From Lachnospiraceae bacterium (GTDB lineage Bacteria; Bacillota; Clostridia; Lachnospirales; Lachnospiraceae), in the NCBI GenBank assembly GCA_017399885.1, contig JAFQAU010000065.1, forward strand, positions 1-32,711: 32,711 bases of DNA, given 5' to 3'. Of the stretch, positions 1 through 8,155 are shown piece by piece. The notes under the pieces are model-generated. The model worked only from the letters and a program-made list of their open reading frames with translations. It made no database searches and was not told where the DNA came from. The translations under genes were made by a program, and so were the position numbers. Position 1 is the first letter of the stretch, and every line of letters begins with the position of its first letter.

Positions 1-385
1 TCCGAACTTAGTATATCAAACAACTAATGAGGTTGGTCATTTCTCTATGGAGAATGGCTATCGCACAACCAAGAGACTCATAGAATCCGGAGAAGAGTTT
101 ACAGCAGTATATGCAATGGCAGATGTGCTTGCAATCGGTGCCATTCGTGCACTGCTAGAATCTGGATTGCGTGTACCTGAGGATGTATCTGTTGCAGGAT
201 ATGATGGTATTGATGTATCTGGTTATATCTCACCAAGCCTTACAACGATTCGTCAGCCTGTGGAAGACATGGCAAAAAATACAGCGAAGCTGTTATTTGA
301 CATTATCGCAGGGAAGAAGGAACATCAACATATCACTTTTGATGGTGAGTTATTGGTGCGAGAGTCGACAAAAGAGATTTCATAA
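1..385 (+). CDS. LacI/GalR-type transcriptional regulator, C-terminal part (5' end outside window)
   Basis: The reading frame is open from base 2 to a TAA at 383-385, so the first Met codon (47) is internal and the gene is cut by the window edge. The visible ~127 residues match the periplasmic-binding-protein-like sugar-binding half of LacI-family repressors: an AMADVLAIGAIRAL helix (in the family D-x-x-A-x-G), then the PEDVSVAGYDGID segment, then SLTTIRQPVEDM, all in the order seen in the family. The DNA-binding helix-turn-helix would lie upstream and cannot be seen, so operator and ligand are unknown. It ends 8 bases before a strong terminator and is not transcriptionally linked to the EPS operon. 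Family assignment is firm; the target is not inferable. Confidence 0.93.
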   Translation, partial: PNLVYQTTNEVGHFSMENGYRTTKRLIESGEEFTAVYAMADVLAIGAIRALLESGLRVPEDVSVAGYDGIDVSGYISPSLTTIRQPVEDMAKNTAKLLFDIIAGKKEHQHITFDGELLVRESTKEIS

Positions 386-392
386 GTATAAT

Positions 393-428
393 AAAAATGG
401 ATGTGGTTTTTGTTCCACATCCATTTTT
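393..428. terminator. Bidirectional intrinsic terminator
   Basis: A perfect 14-bp stem (AAAAATGGATGTGG at 393-406 with CCACATCCATTTTT at 415-428) has an 8-base loop. The A-run on the left and T-run on the right give U tracts in both directions. It separates the convergent LacI-type gene and GGDEF gene and probably serves both. Confidence 0.92.
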
Positions 429-433
429 CGTAT

Positions 434-1147
434 TTACTCGTTTCGATTATGAACTAATTTATATACTTCAGTGATAATATCTGAAAAACGATTGGCATGT
501 AACTCATCATTTAAAACATATTTATAATAGATTTTAATCGGATTATTCAGTTCGAGAGCATTGTAACGTTTTAAGCGAGTATGTACTTCATTAAAGAAAT
601 TTTCCATAGATTGTTTGTTGCCATTTTCGACAACGAGCAGAAATTCGTTACCACCATTTCTACCTACAAAGCCATAATCACTTCCGATTTCTTCAAGAAT
701 ATTACTGAAGTCAATCAGAATTTGATTACCAGCTTCACGACCTAATTGTTCATTAGTGGTAATTAAATTGTCGATTTCAATTAATGCACAACCAACATGC
801 TGGATTTTTTCCGGTTCTGCGTACATTTGAAAGACGAGGTCGCAACTGAAACGGTTTGGCATACCGGTTAAATCATCAAGATAGGCTGCATGCTGTATTT
901 CGTCGCTTACCTGTAAGGTCTTATAGAAAACGCGAAAGTCTAAAATGATAAATATAACATTTGCCAAAAAGAAGCTCCATAATAACATGGTAGAAAGAAT
1001 TGCAAGTGGACTTCGGAACAATGACATACGAAAATCAGAATTCAGTAAAAGTAAAAAAATGAATATTACAAGTGTAGCAATAATAATTCCTGCCTGCACG
1101 ATTTTAGTTATTTTAAAATGGTGACTTTGGATTAAATGGTTTTTCAT
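434..1147 (-). CDS. Membrane protein with degenerate GGDEF domain
   Basis: 237 aa. Two hydrophobic segments (about residues 20-36 and 50-75) are followed by a GGDEF domain beginning at YLDDLTGMPNR (89-99). The signature is GGNEF (165-169), with Asn where Asp/Glu normally helps bind metal. The upstream G-x-x-x-G-D box reads GREAGN, so a nucleotide-contacting Asp is also Asn. The region after the signature is short, ending about 68 residues on. In this family such changes usually abolish diguanylate cyclase activity, so I infer a c-di-GMP/GTP sensor or an inactive relic rather than an active cyclase. The start is supported by GAGGATTT upstream of the ATG. It diverges from the EPS operon, and a c-di-GMP riboswitch lies about 15 kb away. 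Confidence 0.88.
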   Translation of the reverse strand: MKNHLIQSHHFKITKIVQAGIIIATLVIFIFLLLLNSDFRMSLFRSPLAILSTMLLWSFFLANVIFIILDFRVFYKTLQVSDEIQHAAYLDDLTGMPNRFSCDLVFQMYAEPEKIQHVGCALIEIDNLITTNEQLGREAGNQILIDFSNILEEIGSDYGFVGRNGGNEFLLVVENGNKQSMENFFNEVHTRLKRYNALELNNPIKIYYKYVLNDELHANRFSDIITEVYKLVHNRNE

Positions 1148-1318
1148 AGTAAATCCTCACTTTATAATGTGTTTTTTAATTAATTATATAAGAAACGAAG
1201 AAAAAAATAAATATGTTGTGAGAAGAAAATAAGCTTAATTGGTTAAAATACAGAAATTGTTTATACAGAAACTAGTGAAAAATACCAAAATAATACGAAA
1301 AAACAAAAAAATATTTAA

Positions 1319-1347
1319 TTGTACGTTAGTACTATTTGTGGTAAACT
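1319..1347 (+). promoter_or_regulatory. Candidate sigma-A promoter of the EPS operon
   Basis: TTGTAC (1319-1324), a 17-base spacer and TAAACT (1342-1347) lie 48 bases before the first EPS gene. Match to consensus is 4/6 for each box. The spacer holds GTAC-N4-GTAC, a small palindromic arrangement that could be an operator, but this is weak. No better promoter is visible in 1148-1394. Confidence 0.4.
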
Positions 1348-1394
1348 GAAAAAAGCGTAATATTGAAGAGTGAAATAATTCATGAGGTGGAGAG

Positions 1395-1856
1395 ATGATA
1401 CAAAAAATTTGTTTTGCAGCGTCATCAGGAGGGCATCTAGAGGAAATATCTCGTTTGAAAGAAATCAGAGATGCTTATGATTGTTTTCTGTTTACAGAAA
1501 GAGGTAGTTTTAGTGAGCTTGATTTCTGTGATAAGGTATATTATGTAAGGCAGATTAACCGCAAAGAAAAGAAGTTTTTAACGCATTTTATAAGATTATT
1601 TATTGAGTCGGCGAAAATTCTAAAGGAAGAGCAACCCGACTGTATTATTTCTACAGGAGCGCTAGCAACGTTTCCTATTTGTGTGATAGGAAAAGCGATG
1701 AAGAAAAAGGTTATATTTATAGAATCTTTTGCGCGAGTGGATGGGAGTTCACTGACTGGTAAGTTGATGAAAAAAGTAGCTGATTTGTACATTGTACAAT
1801 GGGAAGAGTTGCTACAATTTGTACCGGATGCTGTTTATGGCGGCGGTATTTTCTAG
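1395..1856 (+). CDS. Alg14-like glycosyltransferase partner subunit (PssD/CpsF type)
   Basis: 153 aa. Starts MIQKICFAASSGGHLEE; the S-S-G-G-H-L-x-E motif near residue 10 is the hallmark of the Alg14/EpsE/Cps14F family, the membrane-recruiting half of two-part UDP-sugar transferases. A central hydrophobic stretch ending ISTGALATFPICVIGKAM (about 85-102) and the final YGGGIF agree. In this family the protein pairs with an Alg13-like catalytic partner to add the second sugar of the repeat unit on the lipid carrier; that partner is the next gene. A GAGGTGGAGAG ribosome site precedes the ATG. It is the first gene of the EPS operon. Confidence 0.92.
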   Translation: MIQKICFAASSGGHLEEISRLKEIRDAYDCFLFTERGSFSELDFCDKVYYVRQINRKEKKFLTHFIRLFIESAKILKEEQPDCIISTGALATFPICVIGKAMKKKVIFIESFARVDGSSLTGKLMKKVADLYIVQWEELLQFVPDAVYGGGIF

Positions 1857-1887
1857 TAATTATTAAGAGATGAGAGAGACGAGAGAA

Positions 1888-2367
1888 ATGATTTTTGTGA
1901 TATTGGGAACACAGAAATTTCAATTGAATAGATTGCTGAAAACATTGGATCAGTACGTAGAAAAGGGATTAATCGAGGATAGGATTGTTGCACAGATAGG
2001 ATATTCTGATTATTTACCAAAACGGTATGAATACGTAGAGTTTTTGAATAAGGAAGAATTTGACTCTATGATTCAAAAGGCAGATGTAGTTATCTCCCAT
2101 AGTGGTGTTGGGTCTATTATTAGTGCGTTGAATGCGAAAAAACCGGTTATCGTATATCCAAGGCTAGCAAAGTATAGAGAGCATATCGATGACCATCAAA
2201 CGGAAATCGCATATGCTTTTTCTAAAAAGAAATATGTTTTGAGTTGTAATGAGGAAGACGACTTGCTGGAACTTTTGGATAAATGTAAAACATTCCCTTT
2301 TGCAACCTATGTTTCGCAACGAGAAAAGATAGTAGGTATTATTAGTGATTATCTAAAGAAAAATTAG
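1888..2367 (+). CDS. Alg13-like glycosyltransferase catalytic subunit (PssE/CpsG type)
   Basis: 159 aa from the ATG at 1888. This start is chosen because the family begins M-I-F-V-x-x-G-T, seen here as MIFVILGTQKFQLNRL; an upstream in-frame ATG at 1870 would add six charged residues with no family match. The C-terminal part has the GT28-type UDP-sugar binding pattern: ADVVISHSGVGSIISAL, then KKPVIVYPRL, then EHIDDHQTEIA. It acts at the cytoplasmic membrane face with the preceding Alg14-like protein, adding a sugar to the lipid-linked EPS precursor. The 31-base gap suggests cotranscription. The sugar donor cannot be read from sequence. Confidence 0.92.
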   Translation: MIFVILGTQKFQLNRLLKTLDQYVEKGLIEDRIVAQIGYSDYLPKRYEYVEFLNKEEFDSMIQKADVVISHSGVGSIISALNAKKPVIVYPRLAKYREHIDDHQTEIAYAFSKKKYVLSCNEEDDLLELLDKCKTFPFATYVSQREKIVGIISDYLKKN

Positions 2368-2382
2368 GAAAGGATTTATGAC

Positions 2383-3294
2383 ATGGAACCAAAGATAGAG
2401 ATTTATCAAAGTGATAGCCAAATTGTGAGAGATGCGATAGATAAAGTTATCGTAAAGGTGTATCAAAGAAAAAGAGAGAAGAACCATCGTTCGTTTTTAT
2501 TGACTGGCTGTAGTGCAGGTTGTGGAACTACACATACAGCAATTAATATGGCAGTAGCTTTGGCAAATGCTGGGTGGAAGACAGTACTGGTAGATTGTGA
2601 CATCAGAAAAGGGATGACATATAAGCGATTAAATCAGGAAGTAAACAATGGGCTATCTGATTATTTGATGAAGCAAGGTGAAAAGCCAATATTTGCAACT
2701 GATATTGATAAGCTATATTACATTCCATGTGGTAATAATGTAGGAAGTCCGGTTAGACTGCTTTGTACAAAAGAGATGGAGACACTGGTAGGAGAGTTAA
2801 ATGACGAATATGATTTTGTTATTTATGATTTTCCGTCTATTGAAATAGTACCGGATGCAGGTATTATGATGTCTGTTGTAGATGATGTTATTCTTGTTGC
2901 AGCAGTGAATGAAACAAGTAAACAACAGCTTGACTCTGCTAAGAGTAAAGTTAAGGCATGCAAAGATAAATATCTAGGACTTATTTTGAATAAGTTGGAA
3001 TTACCGGAATATAGACATTATGTTAAGAATTACGACTATTTCCGTAAGGACCTCCTCGTAAAGAAACATGCCAAAGATATGAAAAAAATACGTGAAAATA
3101 CTAACAATGGCGAAAATGAAAAAGAAAGCAGCTTTTTTGAAAAAGTTCCTGTAAAGGATATTGTAAATCATCTTAATAATTGTAAGAAAAAGTCAAGTAC
3201 AGATAAAGAAGATACAGTCAAAACAAGTGAAGATAAAACAAATTCTGATAAAACCAATATAGATAAAACCAGTAAGGATAAAAAGAGAAAATAG
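2383..3294 (+). CDS. BY-kinase-like (CpsD/CapB family) ATPase with altered Walker A
   Basis: 303 aa. The fold markers of bacterial tyrosine kinases are present: a P-loop region LLTGCSAGCGTTHTAINMA (about 38-56), Walker A' VLVDCDIRKG, and a Walker-B-like FVIYDFPS. Where the family has G-x-G-K-S/T, this protein has G46-C-G48-T49-T50, so the ATP-binding Lys is Thr. A Tyr-rich stretch (Tyr210, 213, 217, 219) resembles the autophosphorylation cluster but is followed by about 80 extra residues. That tail ends in a Lys/Asp/Thr-rich region with repeated S/N-x-DKT units. Normally this protein works with a Wzz-like partner to control chain length; the partner is two genes downstream. Catalytic activity is doubtful; a regulatory role is possible. 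Confidence 0.85.
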   Translation: MEPKIEIYQSDSQIVRDAIDKVIVKVYQRKREKNHRSFLLTGCSAGCGTTHTAINMAVALANAGWKTVLVDCDIRKGMTYKRLNQEVNNGLSDYLMKQGEKPIFATDIDKLYYIPCGNNVGSPVRLLCTKEMETLVGELNDEYDFVIYDFPSIEIVPDAGIMMSVVDDVILVAAVNETSKQQLDSAKSKVKACKDKYLGLILNKLELPEYRHYVKNYDYFRKDLLVKKHAKDMKKIRENTNNGENEKESSFFEKVPVKDIVNHLNNCKKKSSTDKEDTVKTSEDKTNSDKTNIDKTSKDKKRK

Positions 3295-3305
3295 GGGCGA
3301 ATGAT

Positions 3306-4202
3306 ATGAAAAAAATCGTAAAAGCTTTTCTGATGCTATGTTTTGTAGTTGTAGCAATAGGAATGAATCCAATAACTGCAAATGCGACCGGAGAGGAAAA
3401 TCCAAGAGTTATTATTGAATCATATGCCATAAGTGAAGATGAGGTAATCCCGGGACAGGAATTTGAACTTACATTGACGTTAAGAAATACAAGTCAGTTT
3501 TATGATGTTTATAACGTAGTGATTACTATGGAGGATATTTCAAAGTCTGTATATCCTGTGTACGGTGGGACAAATCAGGCTTTTGTGAATAGGATATACG
3601 CAAGAAAAAATACAGAAATCAAAATACCTTTAAAAGCGGCAGATGATATTTCAGTAGATGTAATACCTTTACAATTTAATGTTTCATACAATGATAATTA
3701 TTTTATTGAGAAGCAGGATAATGACATAGAGATATCTTTACCGGTAAGACTGGTAGGAGATTTAAATGTTGTTGCATCTACAGTTCCAAAGTCTGTTTCA
3801 AAAGGAACAAAAGCAAGAATAAGCCTTACCTATGAGAATACAGGCTCAGAAAGTCTTTATAATGTTATATTGAAAACATTAGTAAACGATACATGGACAG
3901 ATACAAATTTGTATAGCATTGGAGGCGGAGAAAAGAGCACGACAGAGGTGTATTTGGATTGTCAACAGGCAGGTGATATTGTTTTTTCTTACTATTTTGT
4001 ATATGAAGATGAAAAAGGAGAATCATATAGAACAAACATTTTTAGTGATAATGTTCAGGTAGTGGAAGCTAATGCTGAGTTAAATCAAGAAGGTACAGTA
4101 GCAGTTGACAAAGGGGTCGATGGTATGACCTTCGTGATATTAGCAGCAATTGTAATAGTTGCAATTGTGATTCTGATTGTGATAAAGAAGAGAAGGAGAT
4201 AA
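3306..4202 (+). CDS. Secreted, membrane-anchored protein with Ig-like (CARDB/NEW3-like) domains
   Basis: 298 aa. There is an N-terminal signal peptide (MKKIVKAFLMLCFVVVAIGM, with cleavage likely after the ANA near residue 28). Two beta-rich segments follow, each with a TLTLRNTS- or SLTYENTGSES-type strand, typical of CARDB/NEW3 Ig-like folds that carry N-terminal extension strands. Near the end GMTFVILAAIVIVAIVILIV forms a transmembrane helix, followed by KKRRR as a stop-transfer signal. The bulk is therefore outside the cell, anchored by its C-terminus. It sits between the kinase-like gene and the Wzz-like gene with 5-11 base gaps, so a role in EPS export or chain-length control is inferred from position only. 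No catalytic motif is visible. Confidence 0.8.
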   Translation: MKKIVKAFLMLCFVVVAIGMNPITANATGEENPRVIIESYAISEDEVIPGQEFELTLTLRNTSQFYDVYNVVITMEDISKSVYPVYGGTNQAFVNRIYARKNTEIKIPLKAADDISVDVIPLQFNVSYNDNYFIEKQDNDIEISLPVRLVGDLNVVASTVPKSVSKGTKARISLTYENTGSESLYNVILKTLVNDTWTDTNLYSIGGGEKSTTEVYLDCQQAGDIVFSYYFVYEDEKGESYRTNIFSDNVQVVEANAELNQEGTVAVDKGVDGMTFVILAAIVIVAIVILIVIKKRRR

Positions 4203-4207
4203 AAGAA

Positions 4208-4882
4208 ATGCAGGAAGAAATGAAATTGCAGGATTATATTAGAATATCAGTTGTTCAAATGTGGAAAAACAAATTCTTAATTGCAATGGTAACACTGCTA
4301 TTCTTTTTGATAGGAATTCTCTATGCATCATGGCAGAATGTAACCAATACCTATTATGCAGAAGCTACAGTATATACAGTGTACGGAACTACAACACAGG
4401 AAATATCGATTGCAACATCTGCGTTGTCAGGGTATTCGGATATTATACAAAGTAAAAAAGTGTGTGAGAGAGCAGAAGCTATGATAGGGGAAGCTGGTAT
4501 TACAGCAGACTATATTAGAAATGCTATAAAGACTTCATACAATAAATCTTCAACGATAATGACAATTGCGGCATTTTCAGACAATCCAATGTCAGCCTTG
4601 AAGATTGCAAATGCGGTGGCACAGGCATTTGTTATGGAAATACAGTCAATAACCGCAGATAATAAGATACAGATGTTAGATGAAGCGGACGAAGTTCGTT
4701 TATCAAGCAATGGATTAAAAGGAATGATAAAAACAATTGTATTGTTTGCAATAGCAGGCGTTGCAATAAGTATTATGATTATCGTAGGAGGTATTATTTT
4801 CTCTAATAAGATAAAGAGTGTGGAACAGTGCCTGGAGGACGATGAAGAGGAGATACTAGGTATTATTCCATATATCGAGTAA
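4208..4882 (+). CDS. Wzz/CpsC-like chain-length determinant protein
   Basis: 224 aa. A cytoplasmic start (LQDYIRISVVQMWKNK) leads into TM1 (FLIAMVTLLFFLIGILYAS, about 20-38). An extracellular segment of ~120 residues follows, then TM2 (IVLFAIAGVAISIMIIVGGIIF, about 176-197) and a short acidic cytoplasmic tail. This layout is that of Wzz-domain polysaccharide co-polymerases, although the outer part is short. In such systems the protein sets polymer length with Wzy and a BY-kinase; both are encoded in this operon. The usual proline-rich motif near TM2 is not evident, so membership is by topology and context. Confidence 0.82.
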   Translation: MQEEMKLQDYIRISVVQMWKNKFLIAMVTLLFFLIGILYASWQNVTNTYYAEATVYTVYGTTTQEISIATSALSGYSDIIQSKKVCERAEAMIGEAGITADYIRNAIKTSYNKSSTIMTIAAFSDNPMSALKIANAVAQAFVMEIQSITADNKIQMLDEADEVRLSSNGLKGMIKTIVLFAIAGVAISIMIIVGGIIFSNKIKSVEQCLEDDEEEILGIIPYIE

Positions 4883-4923
4883 GTGTTTTTACAAAAAAGT
4901 AAAGGCATTGGGAGGATGAATAA

Positions 4924-5880
4924 ATGGCAAAGGTAAGTATAATTGTACCTGTATATAATGTTGAAAAATATTTGGCTAAATGTTTGGATACATTGGTAAA
5001 GCAAACATTGCAGGATATAGAGATTATCGTAGTAAATGATGGAGCTACAGATCATTCAGCAGAAATTATTGATTCCTTTGCATGTAAATATCCACAGATT
5101 ATCAGTCTTACAAAGCCGAATGGAGGACTTTCGGATGCAAGGAATTATGGTATTTCGTATGCAACGGGAGAGTACATAGGATTTGTAGATTCTGATGATT
5201 ATGTGGATATTGACATGTATGAAAAGCTTTATGTAAAGGCGAAGGAAGAAAATAGTGATATTGTAGAATGCGATTTACATCACGTATTTCCGGATGGAAC
5301 AATAGATACGGAAGTGGGAGAGCGCATTCAGGATAAGAAGCAGATGCTAATGATGGGACGCAGTGTAGTATGGAATAAGATATATCGAAGAGAATGGCTT
5401 CAGAATACAGGGATTGTATTTCCGAAGGGATGTATCTATGAAGATGTAGAATTCTTTGTAAAGCTGGTTCCTCATATTGGAAAGTATTCGTATGTGGATG
5501 CAGCATCTATCTACTATGTTCAGCGAGGGGATTCGATAAATAATAAGCAAACATTAAAGACATTAGATATTCTGAAGGTACTACAACACATCAAAGATTA
5601 CTATGTTGAACAGAATTGGTATGAGGAATATAAGGAAGCATTAGAATTTTTCTATACGAGAATTCTTTTATGCAGTTCTTTTTCTAGAATGTGTCATATA
5701 GCTGATAAAAAGGAACGTGAAGAGGCCTTACAGAAAAATTGGGATACTTTGCAGAAGAATTTTCCGAATTGGCATAAAAATAAGTATTTAAAACAATTGA
5801 AAACAAAGAGAGGATTATATATGCGCTGTATAAATAAAGTAACATATAAAATCTTTTCAGCAGTATTTGCATTACGTTAA
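4924..5880 (+). CDS. GT2 family glycosyltransferase
   Basis: 318 aa. An N-terminal GT-A domain is clear: VSIIVPVYNVEKYL (nucleotide-binding strand), IIVVNDGATDHS, GGLSDARNYG, then the metal-binding FVDSDDY (about 86-92). Further on come WNKIYRREWL and the YEDVEFF acidic motif typical of EpsH/WcaA-like enzymes. It transfers an activated sugar to the lipid-linked repeat unit on the inner membrane face; donor and acceptor cannot be predicted. A GGGAGG site lies upstream of the ATG. It is the first of five GT2 paralogues in the operon, which suggests a repeat unit of many sugars. Confidence 0.95.
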   Translation: MAKVSIIVPVYNVEKYLAKCLDTLVKQTLQDIEIIVVNDGATDHSAEIIDSFACKYPQIISLTKPNGGLSDARNYGISYATGEYIGFVDSDDYVDIDMYEKLYVKAKEENSDIVECDLHHVFPDGTIDTEVGERIQDKKQMLMMGRSVVWNKIYRREWLQNTGIVFPKGCIYEDVEFFVKLVPHIGKYSYVDAASIYYVQRGDSINNKQTLKTLDILKVLQHIKDYYVEQNWYEEYKEALEFFYTRILLCSSFSRMCHIADKKEREEALQKNWDTLQKNFPNWHKNKYLKQLKTKRGLYMRCINKVTYKIFSAVFALR

Positions 5881-5904
5881 AGATAGGAAAAGGGTAATTA
5901 CAGT

Positions 5905-6900
5905 ATGGATTTGAGTATAATTATACCGACATACAATTCAAAGGACTATATTGCTTCATGTCTTAGAGGAGTCATAACTTGTCCAAAGGATGAGATTGCG
6001 ATGGAGTGTATTGTCGTAAATGATGGTTCAAAGGATGATACGGCGGAGATTATTCATCGGTATCAGGAGCGTGATACAAGAATCGTATTATGGAACAAAG
6101 AAAATAGTGGGGTTTCCGATACAAGAAATTATGGTTTGGAGCACGCAAGTGGAAAGTATATCATGTTTCTTGATGCAGATGATCGGTTCTGTGCAGATGC
6201 ATGGGAGCATATTATTCCGGCTGTAAAAAAGGGATATGGTGATTACGTAGCATTTAGTTATCTGACCCTATATGAAAATGGGAAAATAATACCACAGCCT
6301 CTCCCAATTGAAGAAGTTGTTTCGACAGAAATGAGACAAGCAAGGAACCTTATGTATGCATCATCGGATTTCAATACATGTTGGGGAAAGCTGTTTTTAA
6401 GAGAGTTGATTGAGGAAAATAACATCCGCTTTCGTAGCGACTTACCGATTGGTGAGGATTTTCTGTTTGTAGCAGAGTATTTTGCGCATTGTCAGAGTTG
6501 TTATATGAGCAAGGAAATGATTTTATTTTATTTGCAGAGAGCGGGAAGTGCCATGAGAAGTTATACGATGAAACAGAGATTGGATTTTACCAAGATATTG
6601 TATGAGTATAATAAGGCAGCAGTAGAAAAATATGCGGACCAAGAGCTTAACGGTCAAATGGAAGTATATTATCTTAGAGTGATTACGAATCTGTTTCGTG
6701 AGTATGCAGGTATATATAATGGAAAACAATTGATAGAAATCTATAAAGATGCATTAGAAAATGAGACAGTAAAAGAAATTTTGGAAAGTGTAAAGGAAGA
6801 ACAGATATATTCCAAAATGAAAAAGTTGGAGTATCGGTTGTTAAAGAAGAAAAAGATAGGTATATTAAAGGGATATTTTGGATTAAAAGCGAAATTGTAA
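5905..6900 (+). CDS. GT2 family glycosyltransferase
   Basis: 331 aa. The GT-A motifs are LSIIIPTYNSKDYI at the start, CIVVNDGSKDDT, SGVSDTRNYG, and FLDADDRF as the DxD metal site. The later conserved motif is LPIGEDFLFVAEY. The C-terminus is helical and rich in Lys (about the last 60 residues), likely for membrane contact. It starts 24 bases after the preceding GT2 gene. The sugar specificity is unknown. Confidence 0.95.
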   Translation: MDLSIIIPTYNSKDYIASCLRGVITCPKDEIAMECIVVNDGSKDDTAEIIHRYQERDTRIVLWNKENSGVSDTRNYGLEHASGKYIMFLDADDRFCADAWEHIIPAVKKGYGDYVAFSYLTLYENGKIIPQPLPIEEVVSTEMRQARNLMYASSDFNTCWGKLFLRELIEENNIRFRSDLPIGEDFLFVAEYFAHCQSCYMSKEMILFYLQRAGSAMRSYTMKQRLDFTKILYEYNKAAVEKYADQELNGQMEVYYLRVITNLFREYAGIYNGKQLIEIYKDALENETVKEILESVKEEQIYSKMKKLEYRLLKKKKIGILKGYFGLKAKL

Positions 6901-6931
6901 AATACAGAATATGCAAGGAAGGAAGAATACA

Positions 6932-8155
6932 GTGAAAGAAAAGAAGGTATTGCAGCAACAACTATATACAGTGGCATTTGTTGATTTATCGATTAAATTG
7001 ATTCTGGATTCGTCATCCTTGTTTCAAAGGCCAGAATGGTTGGATACATTATTTCTGCTAATCTTTTTTGGATGTATAGGCTGGAAATTTTTGCTACAGA
7101 GATTTACGAAGCCGATGCTTTTGGGAATTGGAATTATAGGAATATTGTTTGCATTAATTTCTTTTAAAATGAATTATTTCTTCCTGCTATTTACTTTTTG
7201 TGGGGTGGCAGCAGGGCAAGATGTTGATTTGAAGAAGGTTTTTCGAACTACTTCTGTAATCAAGCTAATTATGATATTATTACATGTATTTCCTTATATC
7301 GTTACAGCAATTATTTCGCCGGAAGAGATAGATTATGTGTATCGAGACGGTGTACGCAGACATTATTTTTATATGGGACATGCGAATACCTTCTCCATGT
7401 ATGTGGGATGGGCATTGTTAGAATTTACCTATGCATTTTATGACCAGTTAAGAAAAAGAGATTTGCTTATAATTTGGGGAATAAATTATATTGTTTATAT
7501 GTTCACAGATTCTAATACAAGTTTGATAGTGATGAGCATTTGTCTCTTAGGATTTTTATTGGAAAGAGCAGCGCCAGAAAGAATGTATGGCATATTAAAA
7601 TTTGGTTCACAGTATTTGTTTGCTTTTTGTTCTGTCTTTTTTAGTATAATTACGATCGGCTTTACCTCTATGCCGGCTCCTTTAAAGCAAATGTATTTGT
7701 GGCTGAATGATTTTTTTACAGGAAGACTTATCTTTGGGTCGTTTGTATATGAAAATTTTGGGATTGCATGGCTAGGAAACAAGAGAGTGCATTTACCAGA
7801 AACGACGTTTTTTGAAGGATTTTGGGTGGATACATTAGTATTTGACAATTCTTATATCTATTTATTAGTGTATTATGGTGCAGTATTTTTACCTATTTTT
7901 TCATTAGCGTTTGTGATTGTAGGGAAAGATAAAAAACGTGATATAACAAGAAATGTGGAGAATATGCTTTTGATCGGTTATTCTTTTTATGCAATCATGG
8001 AACAGTATGCAATCAATGCGGTACTTTGTTTTCCAATCTTGTTTGTTGGGAAGCGAATGTATGAGATGTATGAAGAGAAGCAGAGATTAAAGAAGCAAGG
8101 GAAGTCAGGAGAACAACATGAGTGTAGCGTTGAGTGTAGTAATACCAGTATATAA
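6932..8155 (+). CDS. wzy: Wzy-like polysaccharide polymerase
   Basis: 407 aa from the GTG at 6932. I prefer this start because AAGGAAGGAAGA sits 5-8 bases upstream, while the in-frame ATG at 6911 has no ribosome site. The protein is almost wholly hydrophobic, with about ten membrane segments (for example FLLIFFGCIGWKFLL and LLGIGIIGILFALI). A large loop in the second half contains a HxNTFSMYVGWALLEF-type region after YRDGVRRHYFYMGHAN. This resembles O-antigen/EPS polymerases, which join lipid-linked repeat units outside the membrane. Sequence conservation in the family is low, so the call rests on topology and on context (Wzz-like gene upstream, glycosyltransferases on both sides). Its 3' end overlaps the next gene by 38 bases. 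Confidence 0.82.
   Translation: MKEKKVLQQQLYTVAFVDLSIKLILDSSSLFQRPEWLDTLFLLIFFGCIGWKFLLQRFTKPMLLGIGIIGILFALISFKMNYFFLLFTFCGVAAGQDVDLKKVFRTTSVIKLIMILLHVFPYIVTAIISPEEIDYVYRDGVRRHYFYMGHANTFSMYVGWALLEFTYAFYDQLRKRDLLIIWGINYIVYMFTDSNTSLIVMSICLLGFLLERAAPERMYGILKFGSQYLFAFCSVFFSIITIGFTSMPAPLKQMYLWLNDFFTGRLIFGSFVYENFGIAWLGNKRVHLPETTFFEGFWVDTLVFDNSYIYLLVYYGAVFLPIFSLAFVIVGKDKKRDITRNVENMLLIGYSFYAIMEQYAINAVLCFPILFVGKRMYEMYEEKQRLKKQGKSGEQHECSVECSNTSI

Noticed and set aside
1321..1332. GTAC-N4-GTAC as an operator in the EPS promoter
   Set aside because: Too short and palindromic by itself to support; only noted with the promoter.
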